A stretch of DNA of 8,436 bases from JAWXCM01 sp034408745 (GCA_034408745.1 JAWXCM010000361.1:1-8436); one strand, 5' to 3'; positions 1-6,031 are shown, numbered from the stretch's first letter. Program-made: numbers and translations. Notes: generated by a model not told the origin, from the letters alone.

Positions 1-2
1 AG

Positions 3-335
3 AAAGAGCTGATCGCGCGCTTCAACGCCCTGGCATCCGAGCTCCTCCAGGTGCAGCGTGAGCTAATGGAAGACTTCGGCGAAAAAGTAGTCCTGCCAGC
101 CAAACCGGCACCCGCGAAGAAGCCGAAGCCCGCGCCCGCCGCCGCAACAGCATCCGCACCGGCAGCCGCCGCGCCAGCCCCGAGCCCCGCCGATACCGCG
201 AAGATCACCGCCCTGACCAAACAGCTCGACAGGCAGAAGAAGAAACTCGAGGAACTGAAAGCGGCGGGCAAGCCAACCAAAGCCGTCGACGACCGCATCT
301 ACGAGATCGAAGACGAGATCCGCCTCCTGCAGTAA
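3..335 (+). CDS. 3' end of an unidentified gene (linker plus coiled coil)
   Basis: The reading frame is open from the left edge to TAA at 333-335, so this is the last ~110 codons of a gene that starts outside the window. Three parts are visible. The first is a helical stretch (KELIARFNALASELLQ, running on into an internal Val/Met-rich segment). The second is a low-complexity linker of about 35 residues made almost only of Ala, Pro and Lys. The third is a strongly charged C-terminal helix of about 45 residues with heptad-like Leu/Ile spacing (for example ITALTKQLDRQKKKLEEL), ending in LLQ, which reads as a short coiled coil. The AP-rich linker followed by a coiled coil suggests a tethering or oligomerisation tail, but no family could be assigned from this piece. 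The GTG at 51 is internal and is not a start. It ends 67 bp before the next plus-strand ORF. Confidence 0.7.
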   Translation, partial: KELIARFNALASELLQVQRELMEDFGEKVVLPAKPAPAKKPKPAPAAATASAPAAAAPAPSPADTAKITALTKQLDRQKKKLEELKAAGKPTKAVDDRIYEIEDEIRLLQ

Positions 336-402
336 GTCTCGGGCCCGGACTGGGCAGGTCCGCACCGGCGGCATCAGAAAATTCGAAGAATCTTTAGCAT
401 GC

Positions 403-993
403 GTGAGCTGGAAAGCCGAATGTTTTACGCGTCAGCGCTATATATGGGGCGGCATCCGTGACCATCCCCGCAACAGCGCCGCTCCGGAAGCGGCTCAACG
501 TGAATGCGGTACTCCCTTGAGCCAGCGCAGGAGCAGCACCACCAGCCGGGGTCCGTCCCCAGACATCATTCCCGACGTCCCTGGCCGCCAGCCCCTCCCT
601 CAACTCATTGAGTCGACGCTGGTGCGAATACCCAGCCGGTTCGCGCGGCTCCTGTACCTGACCCGCTGCTGTAATGACGGGGGGATGTACAGACACTACG
701 GCCTCGAGCTGGTCCACGCGGCCGCCGAGGTACACAGAACGCTGCGCCAGGCGCACCTCGACGAATGGAACCGGTGGCAGTCCGAGTTCACCATGGAGCA
801 GCAGTTCCTCGACCTGCTGGATTTTCTCTGCGAAGTCGACGCGCGGCTGGTCGTGCACTCCTGGGAGCTGACGGGTGATCCCTGGGATGTGGTCGTTCCA
901 CGTGCGGCGTCACTGGCCGAGCGAGACCTCTTTCGCGTGAACTTTCGGGCGCTCCTCACACTGCTGAAAGCGCATTTCCCGGCGAACACCTGA
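403..993 (+). CDS. Uncharacterised soluble protein, N-terminus uncertain
   Basis: A 196-codon ORF that opens with GTG. From about residue 63 (LPQLIESTLVRIPSRFARLL) to the end it has regular, amphipathic composition and a conserved-looking YRHYGLELVH segment. A 'LPQLIE...RHYGLE...LL' layout is one I associate with uncharacterised acidobacterial proteins; this is recollection, not a search. There is no signal peptide, membrane segment or recognisable catalytic motif, so it is probably a small cytosolic helical protein of unknown role. The first ~60 residues are Arg/Ser/Pro-rich and unlike the rest. No ATG lies close to the conserved block, and the start alternatives (GTG 403, TTG 517) have no clear ribosome binding site. 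The true start may therefore differ, or the 5' end may be damaged. The stop is followed 14 bases later by a strong stem-loop. The opposite-strand ORF at 394-858 is rejected as a shadow. Confidence 0.55.
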   Translation: MSWKAECFTRQRYIWGGIRDHPRNSAAPEAAQRECGTPLSQRRSSTTSRGPSPDIIPDVPGRQPLPQLIESTLVRIPSRFARLLYLTRCCNDGGMYRHYGLELVHAAAEVHRTLRQAHLDEWNRWQSEFTMEQQFLDLLDFLCEVDARLVVHSWELTGDPWDVVVPRAASLAERDLFRVNFRALLTLLKAHFPANT

Positions 994-1006
994 ATTCGCA
1001 CTGCCG

Positions 1007-1047
1007 GCGCCGCCTCAGCAGCTCAAGGTGCACGGATGAGGCGGCGC
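1007..1047 (+). terminator. Stem-loop after the 403-993 gene
   Basis: A perfect 11-bp inverted repeat, GCGCCGCCTCA (1007-1017) and TGAGGCGGCGC (1037-1047), with a 19-base loop, begins 14 bases after the stop codon at 991-993. Position and stem strength suggest a transcription end or an mRNA-stabilising structure. No T-tract follows, so it is not a canonical intrinsic terminator. Confidence 0.45.
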
Positions 1048-1101
1048 GCGTTCAGTAACCCCTCACATACACATATCCACAGCCAAACACAGGAGAAGTC
1101 C

Positions 1102-1203
1102 ATGCTTTGCGCATCCGCCAACACCGTGGGCAACAAAACACTGGAGTCATACATGAAGAGAAAATCGCCAGCCTCCGGCCGTGGTTCACCCGCAAGCGAG
1201 TAG
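1102..1203 (+). CDS. Possible 33-aa small ORF with strong ribosome binding site
   Basis: An ATG at 1102 lies six bases after a consensus AGGAG (1091-1095), the best Shine-Dalgarno seen in the window. The frame runs for 33 codons (starting MLCASANTVGNKTLES) to TAG at 1201-1203. The second half is basic and rich in Ser, Arg, Gly and Pro (MKRKSPASGRGSPASE). It has no signal peptide or membrane helix and matches no family I recognise. It sits alone in the gap before the glycosyltransferase gene, 86 bp upstream of its ATG, so it could be a small protein, a translated leader of that gene, or chance. A 6-bp inverted repeat (GAAAAG 1203-1208, CTTTTC 1223-1228) follows the stop directly. Support rests on the ribosome binding site only. 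Confidence 0.3.
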   Translation: MLCASANTVGNKTLESYMKRKSPASGRGSPASE

Positions 1204-1289
1204 AAAAGGAACGGGTCGTCTGCTTTTCAAGAGTGGAAGGCACACCAGCACGCGGCCAGCCGTTAAGCTAAGATAAAGCCTTTGTGCAA

Positions 1290-2711
1290 ATGCAAGCCAA
1301 ATCCCAGCCGCTATACGCCAGACCACTCTCTACACTGCCCTTCATTCTTCTCGGGGCGGTCCTGATTGTGCTGTGCGCCCGCGGAGACTTCTGGCTCGAT
1401 GAAATCTGGTCATTCGAGTGGGCCACTCAATCGGTCGCCTGGTGGGAGATCCTTACCATCCGGCATGACAACAACCACCCACTGAACACCTTCTGGCTCT
1501 GGCTTACCGGCCCCCTCGCCCCTCCACTCGCCGGTCGAGCTCTGTCGATGGTCTGCGGCATCGGCTCACTCGTCCTGATGGACCGGATCGCCGCGCGTTT
1601 TGACCCCGCCGCCCGCATCCCCGCCGTCTGCCTCGCCGCCTTTTCCTTCCCCCTCGTGCTGTACTTCTCGGAAGCCCGAGGCTACGGACCAGCAGTCTTC
1701 TTCAGCCTGGCATGCGCGCTCATCCTGCTCCACGCCCCAACACGACCGCGCTTCATCATCGCCTTCACCGCCTGTTCCACGCTCGGCATCCTGGCACACG
1801 CCAACTTCCTCTTCGCTTTCGCCGGGCTGGGAACCTGGTACCTCTTCAACCAGATCCGGACATCGCCAGGGCTCGCCCTCGCCGTCCAACGGACGGCTCT
1901 CCTCTTCGTCCCCGCCCTGATTCCCCTCGCGGCCTTCTACTTTCTGTTTCTCACCCGGCTCGTGTCCTACGGCCCGGACTATTCCATCCCCTTCATGGTG
2001 GCGCAGACCCTGGGATTCGCGCTTGGCTTGCCCGCTTCAGAACCGCTCGTACCTCTCACGCTCTTCCTCTCCGCGCTCGTGCTGATGGCCGCCTTCGCAG
2101 CCGGATTTGGCGCTCCTGTGCCAGGCTCGCCCCGCGTCCTGGCCCTCGCAATGATCGTCGTCGTGCCGCTGCTCACTTACCCCGTCGCACTGCGTTCCGT
2201 CTCAGGGTTCCGCTTCTACCCCCGGTCCTACCTGGTCTGTGTGCCATTTCTTTATCTGCTGCTCGCGCTGGCAATCGCCCCGCTATTCCGGTCCCCTAAA
2301 CCGGCACTGCGAGCCCTCGCCGTCTTCCTGCTCTGCTTATCCGTCGCCGGACATGCGCGCCGTCTCGCGTCGCTCGTCACGCACGGGCGAGGAGGCTACT
2401 CTCAGGCCCTCGCCTCAATCGCCGCCGCCTCGCCAAATGGTGCGGCCATCGGTTCCGATCACGATTTCCGAAATCGTATGTTGTTTAACTTCTTCCAGCA
2501 CAGGGATCCGCGCCTCGCCCGCCTGCGCTATGTCGCCAACCAGGACTGGCCACTGGACTCACCCGACTGGTTCATCCTCCATGTGCTGACTCCCGAGGGC
2601 GGTCGACCAAATCCACGAATCGGCGTCGACGGACAGGTGTACGAATACTGGGCGCACTACACCTTCACCGCACTCTCGGGTTGGCACTGGTTCATCTATC
2701 GCCGCCGGTAG
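1290..2711 (+). CDS. GT-C family integral membrane glycosyltransferase
   Basis: A 473-residue polytopic membrane protein. About ten hydrophobic segments can be picked out (roughly residues 15-29, 80-98, 109-125, 132-149, 155-182, 201-222, 253-272, 282-301, 313-333 and 338-355), followed by a soluble C-terminal region of about 115 residues. The first outside loop carries LDEIWS, an acidic Asp-Glu pair where GT-C enzymes (ArnT/PMT/PF13231-like) hold their catalytic acid or metal site. It is followed by HDNNHPLNTFWLWL, which resembles the family's 'HPPLYY' motif, and FSEARGYGP, which resembles 'QEARxYG'. Such enzymes move a sugar from a polyprenyl-phosphate donor to lipid, glycan or protein on the outer face of the inner membrane; the substrate here cannot be told. 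ATG 1290 is preferred, with GTG 1284 in frame just upstream; neither has a clear ribosome binding site. No partner genes of a glycan cluster are present. It looks intact. Confidence 0.85.
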   Translation: MQAKSQPLYARPLSTLPFILLGAVLIVLCARGDFWLDEIWSFEWATQSVAWWEILTIRHDNNHPLNTFWLWLTGPLAPPLAGRALSMVCGIGSLVLMDRIAARFDPAARIPAVCLAAFSFPLVLYFSEARGYGPAVFFSLACALILLHAPTRPRFIIAFTACSTLGILAHANFLFAFAGLGTWYLFNQIRTSPGLALAVQRTALLFVPALIPLAAFYFLFLTRLVSYGPDYSIPFMVAQTLGFALGLPASEPLVPLTLFLSALVLMAAFAAGFGAPVPGSPRVLALAMIVVVPLLTYPVALRSVSGFRFYPRSYLVCVPFLYLLLALAIAPLFRSPKPALRALAVFLLCLSVAGHARRLASLVTHGRGGYSQALASIAAASPNGAAIGSDHDFRNRMLFNFFQHRDPRLARLRYVANQDWPLDSPDWFILHVLTPEGGRPNPRIGVDGQVYEYWAHYTFTALSGWHWFIYRRR

Positions 2712-2732
2712 ACAGTCCCCCACCGTCTTACT

Positions 2733-2752
2733 GCCGGTCCAGGGCGACCGGC
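2733..2752. terminator. Hairpin between convergent genes
   Basis: A perfect 7-bp inverted repeat, GCCGGTC (2733-2739) and GACCGGC (2746-2752), with a 6-base loop. It starts 22 bases after the glycosyltransferase stop and touches the stop codon of the minus-strand hydrolase remnant. It could serve both strands as a weak terminator; no T-tract is present on either side. Confidence 0.4.
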
Positions 2753-3190
2753 TAAACCGCGCAAATCTCCGCCGTGGTCGCCGTGCCGCCGCCTGCCGCT
2801 GCCAGATCCGCCATCAGCGCCGCCGCGTTCGCCGGGCTCAACGCCCGCACCGCGTCCGTCACCACCACAATCCGCGAGCCCGCGCCCCGCCGCAGCAGAC
2901 CCTTCACCAGGAAGTCCACGCAAACGTCCGTCGCCACACCGTACTCCACGTAGCGCTCAACCGGCTCCAGCGAATCCAGCAACTGATCCATTGCGCCGTC
3001 GGCAAAGGCGTTCGTGGTCACCTTCGAAAAGAACGTTTGTCCCGACCCCACCAGCGTCTCCGCCGGCTTCAGACTGACACCACGCAGGCGGAGGCCACGG
3101 CCGGAACTCCACGTCGTTCTCCGCATGCGCGTCCTGCGTCGAAATCAGCACCGCGCCCGACGCCACCGCATATCGACGCCATGCAGGCGA
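2752..3190 (-). pseudogene. Isochorismatase/nicotinamidase-family hydrolase, decayed
   Basis: The minus strand encodes most of a cysteine hydrolase of the isochorismatase/PncA fold, in two frames. The 5' part (about 3190-3090) reads YAVASGAVLISTQDAHAEND followed by VEFRPWPP, the family's 'xSTxDAHxxxDxEF..WPPHC' region. The frame then shifts near 3080-3095, apparently with loss of a few codons, and continues (about 3080-2752) as VSLKPAETLVGSGQTFFSKV and onward. In this second part the Lys of FSKVTTNAF and the Cys of YGVATDVCV occupy the places of the catalytic Lys and nucleophilic Cys. The N-terminal strand with the catalytic Asp ('DxQxDF') is absent: the frame runs into HAF-repeat sequence on the other strand at about 3190. 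Function is therefore lost. Family members hydrolyse amides or related bonds in NAD or secondary metabolism; the original substrate is unknown. It converges on the glycosyltransferase gene. Confidence 0.8.
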
Positions 3191-3196
3191 ACAGCA

Positions 3197-3717
3197 GCAA
3201 TTACGGGGATGGCGGACCTGGGCGCCATGGGCTATACCCACGCCTACGCCAATGGTGTCAATGATTCGGGGCAGATTGTTGGTAGCACCACCGACCCCGG
3301 TCAGAACAGTCGCGCATTCCTGTACACTCCCGGCAGCGGCGTCACCGACCTGGGAACCTGGGAGGTTGGTCAAAGGCAAAAGCAGCCAATGCTTCCGGTC
3401 AGGTTACCGGCGCGTCCCTCGGAGGGGTAACTATCTCAACGCGTTCCTGTATTCAGGCGGAAGTATGTCGAGCATCTACCAGGACAACCGCTACGGCACC
3501 TCTGTCAACGACTCTGGAAAGGCGACGGTCACTCGCTACAACAGCAACGATGCAACCTGCTATTGCGGTGTTTATTCCGGGGGCACGGTAGAGACGATTG
3601 GCGGCATCGGGGCGAAAACGGCCTCGGGTGCCGGTTTTGACGGGGATCCGCGAGAGTTCTGCCGCTTCTATGCGTGGTGTCGCCTGCTCCGGGCATACGG
3701 CTGGCATCAATAGGCTT
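3197..3717 (+). pseudogene. HAF-repeat protein remnant, at least two frameshifts
   Basis: This is a fragment of a secreted repeat protein of the HAF type, named for the 'HAF' tripeptide in repeats of the form 'N..GQVVG......HAFLY..G...DLGTLGG'. Three pieces in different frames follow one another. The first (about 3197-3358) has MADLGAMGYTHAYANGVNDS, then GQIVGS, RAFLYTPGSGVTDLGT. The second (about 3358-3425) has SKAKAANASGQVTGASLGG. The third (about 3425-3717) has NYLNAFLYSGGSMSSIY and a second VNDSGK unit. The order of the motifs is correct, so one gene has taken on at least two indels. The beginning of the protein, including any signal peptide, is missing: sequence before 3197 belongs to the opposite-strand hydrolase. 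The last ~25 codons lose the repeat pattern and run into the 3' end of the toxin gene. HAF proteins are common in Acidobacteria and probably extracellular; their function is not established. Confidence 0.75.
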
Positions 3718-3959
3718 CACCGCGGTTATCGATGCTGAACACTTCCATGTCCGGCGGCGTCAGATGACGGAAGCAAACGCGCCACTTTCCAACGCGAAGG
3801 CGAAAAGGAACCTTTGAATTCACCCTGAAGCGCCTTAATGTCGCCTTCACCAGTGTCGGCGAGTTTGCGCAGAGCCGCGAGGATTCTGTCGGCATCTTCG
3901 CGTGCCATCGCCGCCAGCGCCTTGCGCGCCTGGCGCGAGTGCCTCACTCGGTATTTCAC
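3707..3959 (-). pseudogene. RelE/ParE-type toxin with one frameshift
   Basis: Starting from GTG at 3959, the minus strand reads KYRVRHSRQARKALAAMARE, then DADRILAALRKL and IKALQGEFKGSF. This is the N-terminal two thirds of a RelE/ParE-superfamily toxin (small mRNA interferase or gyrase-inhibitor fold). In the neighbouring frame the C-terminal part follows directly: RLRVGKWRVCFRHL, then MEVFSIDNRGEAY and TGA at 3707. Removing one T from the TTTT run near 3806-3812 joins them into an ordinary ~83-residue toxin. The basic 'RVGKWRV' strand and the terminal 'R.EAY', where RelE enzymes carry their active residues, lie beyond the shift, so the product made in the first frame should be inactive. The GTG start overlaps the antitoxin stop (GTGA), which implies translational coupling. 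Alternatives are a base-calling error or, less likely, programmed frameshifting. Confidence 0.8.
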
Positions 3960-4192
3960 CGGAGGCCCAGTTCGATCTCAACATCCTCCTGGGAGACGGT
4001 TCCATGCTGGTCGAGATCGCGCAGTGCCTCGCGGAGTTCGGCGGCTGTTTCCTCATTGAGTTCTTCCGGAGGGGCGGCGCGGAGAGCGCGCTGAAAGGCA
4101 TCGAGCGGCGCGGGTGCGTTTCCCAGCAGGGCGCGTACCTGCTCGGGTGGAAGAGATTCGACTATGGTCAGCAGCCTCTGTTTGTCGCTCAT
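3956..4192 (-). CDS. Antitoxin of the RelE/ParE-type module
   Basis: A 78-residue acidic protein (MSDKQRLLTIVESLPPEQVR...). Its C-terminal half is rich in Glu and ends with GTVSQEDVEIELGLR, a close variant of the 'G.V.SHEEV...G' tail of antitoxins paired with RelE/ParE toxins. The N-terminal segment is helical (LLTIVESLPPEQVRALL) and does not show an obvious ribbon-helix-helix. The antitoxin would bind and mask the toxin, and in such modules usually represses the operon. ATG 4192 is preferred over the upstream in-frame ATG at 4246 because AGGAG lies nine bases before it, and the family-like part starts there. Its stop TGA overlaps the toxin's GTG by the classic 4-base arrangement, antitoxin first. 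The ORF is undamaged although the toxin is frameshifted. The large plus-strand ORF over this region is a shadow. Confidence 0.7.
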   Translation of the reverse strand: MSDKQRLLTIVESLPPEQVRALLGNAPAPLDAFQRALRAAPPEELNEETAAELREALRDLDQHGTVSQEDVEIELGLR

Positions 4193-4212
4193 GCGTGCCG
4201 TCTCCTGCTCCG

Positions 4213-4243
4213 AGTATATGGCGGGAATTGCGGTGGCGGACAA
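4213..4243 (-). promoter_or_regulatory. Possible promoter of the toxin-antitoxin operon
   Basis: On the minus strand a good -10-like TATACT (complement of 4213-4218) lies 21 bases before the antitoxin ATG. A weak -35-like TTGTCC (complement of 4238-4243) stands 19 bases further upstream, somewhat more than the usual 16-18 spacing. It is placed correctly to drive the operon with a very short leader. Consensus resemblance only. Confidence 0.3.
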
Positions 4244-4336
4244 CAATGTGAGACAGAACAGGAAGGCTGGAATGGCCGAGGCAGGTCCCTCCGGTGGTTG
4301 GCTGGCCAGCGGATCGCCACGGTGACTTCGCTACTC

Positions 4337-4513
4337 TGAGTTGGCCCCCTTTGACAGCCAGATTTGAGACCCCTCTTCGGGAGGTTACATTCTGTGAGGA
4401 GGCGGCTTTGAGGAAAAGGGGAGGAAAGACGTGGAGCTGTTCGAGGAGATCCGGCGTGAGTACCAGCATGGAGTCGTGCGTGAGAAGCCAAAGCTGGACG
4501 TAAAAGGCGCGGC
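4337..4513 (+). mobile_element. IS21-family left-end remnant
   Basis: From TGAGTTGGCCCCCTTTGACA (4337) onward the sequence resembles the left end of acidobacterial IS21-family elements as I remember them, including a 'GACAGCCAGATTTGAGACCC' stretch. About 90 bp later comes a strong ribosome binding site and the first codons of a transposase like IstA. No matching right end was found by eye before 4760, nor any trace of istB. The element is therefore a stub whose interior and right end were lost. The exact outer end at 4337 is an estimate from the TG dinucleotide; a target duplication cannot be tested without the other end. Confidence 0.6.
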
Positions 4514-4730
4514 GTCGCGATACATTCAAGGCGCGCCAGGCGAAAATTGCCAGGCGGCGACCGCTTCGCCCCCACCAGTACCGGCCTTAGTCATCGGTAT
4601 TCGTAGCCGCGACTCGTCTTCCGCCACATGCTCAAAAAGAGTTGTCACCCGCCTGGCGGGCCGCAGCGCGGGGGTGAACTGCCCTACTGGGGTAGTACCT
4701 GTGCAGGATGGCGCAGTTAGGTGCCTTTAA
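4431..4730 (+). pseudogene. istA: istA (IS21 transposase) 5' fragment
   Basis: GTG 4431 follows GGGGAGGAAA at a good distance and begins MELFEEIRREYQHGV. This closely fits the N-terminus of IS21-family IstA transposases ('MELFEEIRREYEFGVGTIRGVAKKLGVHRRMVRE'). After 15 codons the pattern breaks: the expected helix-turn-helix is missing and the frame jumps to VREKPKLD. That recalls the 'RPKLDPV' segment found about 45 residues later in full proteins, which would fit an internal in-frame deletion. From about 4513 on nothing resembles IstA, and the rest of the ORF to TAA at 4728-4730 (GENCQAATASPPP...) is probably non-coding. The DDE catalytic domain is absent, so this is inactive. An intact IstA is about 500 residues. 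Confidence 0.65.
4531..4726. other. Gap without a recognisable gene; minus-strand hairpin
   Basis: No credible gene is seen between the IS21 stub and the CHAT fragment. Two items stand out. GCCAGGCG occurs twice about six bases apart near 4535-4556. CCCGC (4648-4652) and GCGGG (4656-4660) form a tight hairpin, followed on the minus strand after nine bases by TTTTT (complement of 4634-4638). Lying downstream of the minus-strand CHAT fragment, the hairpin could be a leftover of that gene's terminator, but the evidence is thin. Confidence 0.3.
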
Positions 4731-4990
4731 TTAATCCACGTGAGCGATACCGTCCCGGCGCGGACCAGATGCTCAATGGCGACGCTCCATCGGCAATTGC
4801 TCGCCCGGGACGTCGAGGCCCGTGCTGCTGCCGATCATACCGAGGATTCGCACCGGCGGCTGAAGGCGGAGCCGGGTGGCGGTCGAGGGCATTTCCAGAT
4901 GGCGAACCAGCGGAGTCTGCTGCGACAGCGCGACCGGGTTTCGACCGTTGTCGACGAGGTACTCCCACGGCAGCGCGGCCAGTTCGGGAG
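4727..4990 (-). pseudogene. CHAT-domain protein fragment
   Basis: The minus strand from about 4990 to 4773 reads PELAALPWEYLVDNGRN, then PVALSQQTPLVRHLEMP and PPVRILGMIGSSTGLDV. This is the opening part of a CHAT domain (PF12770, caspase-like fold, 'LPWELLYD...LALS..TPLVRYL..P....PLRVLVM'). A frameshift near 4775-4785 is followed by IEHLVRAGTVSLTWIN in the next frame, which continues the domain correctly up to a stop at 4727-4729. Both ends are lost: the region before 'PELAALPW', which would lie above 4990, is replaced by an opposite-strand gene. The catalytic His and Cys part of the domain, which should follow 'TVSLTW', is also gone. Intact CHAT proteins are proteases or scaffolds, often tied to repeat domains or to gasdermin and CRISPR-linked defence. 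This piece cannot be active. Confidence 0.75.
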
Positions 4991-4999
4991 CCTGAATGC

Positions 5000-5761
5000 A
5001 TTGCTGCGAGAGGACGCATACAAGCGGGACTTGCTGGATCTGCTGCTCCGTCCTCAGGCACCCTCCATCCTGTTCACCGCGAGCCATGGCGCGGAATACG
5101 ACATCGACGACTCCCGGCAGACGCAGTTTCAGGGAGCGCTGGTGATGCGGGACTGGGAAGGCGGCTCCGGGCCAGTGGCGGAGAACCAGTGCTTCTCCGG
5201 CGAGGATATTCAGACCGGTACCGGGGTAGCCGGAATGATCTCGCTGCATTTCGCCTGCTTCGGCGCGGGGACGCCGGATGGCAACAGCTTTTATGGGCTG
5301 GGAGGCCGGAGCGGTTCTCGCGCTCGCGCCTGACGGAAAAACCCTTCGTGGCGGCGCTGCCTGCGCGCATGCTCGCAAAGGGAGCACTCGCATCAGTGGG
5401 TCATGTGGATCTGGCGTTCTCCACGTCGTTCGCGGGCGGAGCATCCACCGCGTCGTTTGACAGCATGCTGAAGAAGCTGGCCGGGGGCGGTCGCATTGGC
5501 CTCGCGATGGATTACTTTAATCTGCGCCACGCGGAATTATCGGTGGGCCTCGCGGCGGGGATCCGCGACCCGGAGAATCCAAAGCAGCGGGAGGATTTCG
5601 CGCTGCGCTGGCTGATGAATAACGACGCTCGCAACTACGTGCTGCTCGGCGATCCCGCGGTGCGATTGCCGCTTCCCCGCCCCCCGGAACGGGACAGCGT
5701 GCTGCGCCGGATCGCGGAACTGGAATCGGAACTGGCGGCTCTGCGAGCGCTGATTCTCTGA
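5000..5761 (+). pseudogene. C25-like (clan CD) cysteine-peptidase-fold fragment
   Basis: Two frames together give about 250 residues of a caspase-like protein. In the first (about 5000-5300), EDAYKRDLLDLLLRPQAPS leads to LFTASHGAEYD and ISLHFACFGAGTPDGNSF. The His of 'ASHG' (codon at 5085) and the Cys of 'ACFGAGTP' (codon at 5256) sit where C25/gingipain-like and CHAT-like proteins hold their catalytic His-Cys pair. After an indel between about 5295 and 5330 the next frame continues with EKPFVAALPARMLAKGALAS, VGHVDLAFSTSF and NNDARNYVLLGDPAVRLP, typical for the end of such proteins. A short coiled coil (LRRIAELESELAALRALIL) and TGA at 5759-5761 close it. The N-terminal half is missing; sequence left of about 4995 belongs to the opposite-strand CHAT fragment. 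Family assignment is by motif only. The plus-strand reading of 4721-5000 and 4740-5000 is spurious. Confidence 0.7.
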
Positions 5762-5894
5762 AGCGGATTTGAGCAGGAACAACGTAACCGGCCACACATT
5801 ATCACTGTGATGTACTGCGCCGGGAAACTGCGTGGCATTGTGAATGCCGGTAAGACGTCTCTGCTGTTCTTCTATAAGTCAAAGCCGTAGTTAG

Positions 5895-5936
5895 CCGGGG
5901 GTCCAGGTACATTTTTTTTACTTGCCAGGTCCCCGG
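5895..5936. repeat. REP-like palindromic element with T8 core
   Basis: CCGGGG (5895-5900) and CCCCGG (5931-5936) are inverted. Inside them CAGGTA (5904-5909) pairs with TACTTG (5919-5924) with one G-T, around a core holding eight T (5912-5919). CCAGGT also occurs twice in direct orientation (5903-5908, 5925-5930). The layout resembles the REP palindromes mobilised by RAYT (IS200-like) transposases in GC-rich genomes. Whether it is multicopy cannot be seen from one copy. Confidence 0.45.
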
Positions 5937-5965
5937 TAGTACGGTAGACTTCGGTTCCGGTACTA
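5937..5965. repeat. Second hairpin adjoining the REP-like element
   Basis: TAGTAC (5937-5942) and GTACTA (5960-5965) form a perfect 6-bp stem. It is extended inward by GG (5943-5944) and CC (5957-5958) with one bulged G, around a 12-base loop. It begins immediately after the REP-like palindrome, so it may be the second half of a two-palindrome unit, or it may be part of the leader of the CHRD gene 66 bp downstream. Confidence 0.35.
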
Positions 5966-6031
5966 TTGTCTTCGTAGCTGGGGTGCCATGCATCCCGCCG
6001 CTCGAAATCCGGAAGAGAGACTACGGAATCC

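Larger units (their letters stand above)
5762..6031. other. Intergenic region upstream of the CHRD gene
   Basis: There is no gene here that I can support. The first 130 bases show nothing notable. The second half holds a REP-like palindrome and another hairpin, listed separately. The ~65 bases before the CHRD start have no clear -10/-35 pair; TTGTCT at 5966-5971 is a possible -35 without a good partner. The minus-strand ORF at 5872-6108 crosses the signal-peptide region of the CHRD gene and is taken as chance. Confidence 0.5.

Noticed and set aside
341..361. Small inverted repeats after the first gene (CGGAC/GTCCG, GCCC/GGGC)
   Set aside because: Stems of only 4-5 bp that are expected by chance in sequence of this GC content; no T-tract.
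394..858. 154-aa minus-strand ORF opposite the 403-993 gene
   Set aside because: It lies antisense to a gene with better protein-like composition, has no family motif and is a product of high GC content.
1566..2589. Several long ORFs in other frames inside the glycosyltransferase gene
   Set aside because: They are Arg/Pro/Ser-rich shadows without motifs, while the membrane-protein frame is clearly coding.
3902..4339. 145-aa plus-strand ORF over the toxin-antitoxin region
   Set aside because: The minus strand has the family motifs, a 4-base start/stop overlap and a ribosome binding site; the plus ORF has none of these.
4721..5000. N-terminal parts of the 346-aa and 197-aa plus-strand ORFs
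   Set aside because: This stretch is the CHAT fragment on the opposite strand; the plus-strand translation there is Arg/Ala/Gly-rich noise.
5000..5444. N-terminal half of the 223-aa minus-strand ORF ahead of the CHAT fragment
   Set aside because: The plus strand here encodes C25-like motifs; the minus reading shows no CHAT-protein features before 'PELAALPWEY'.
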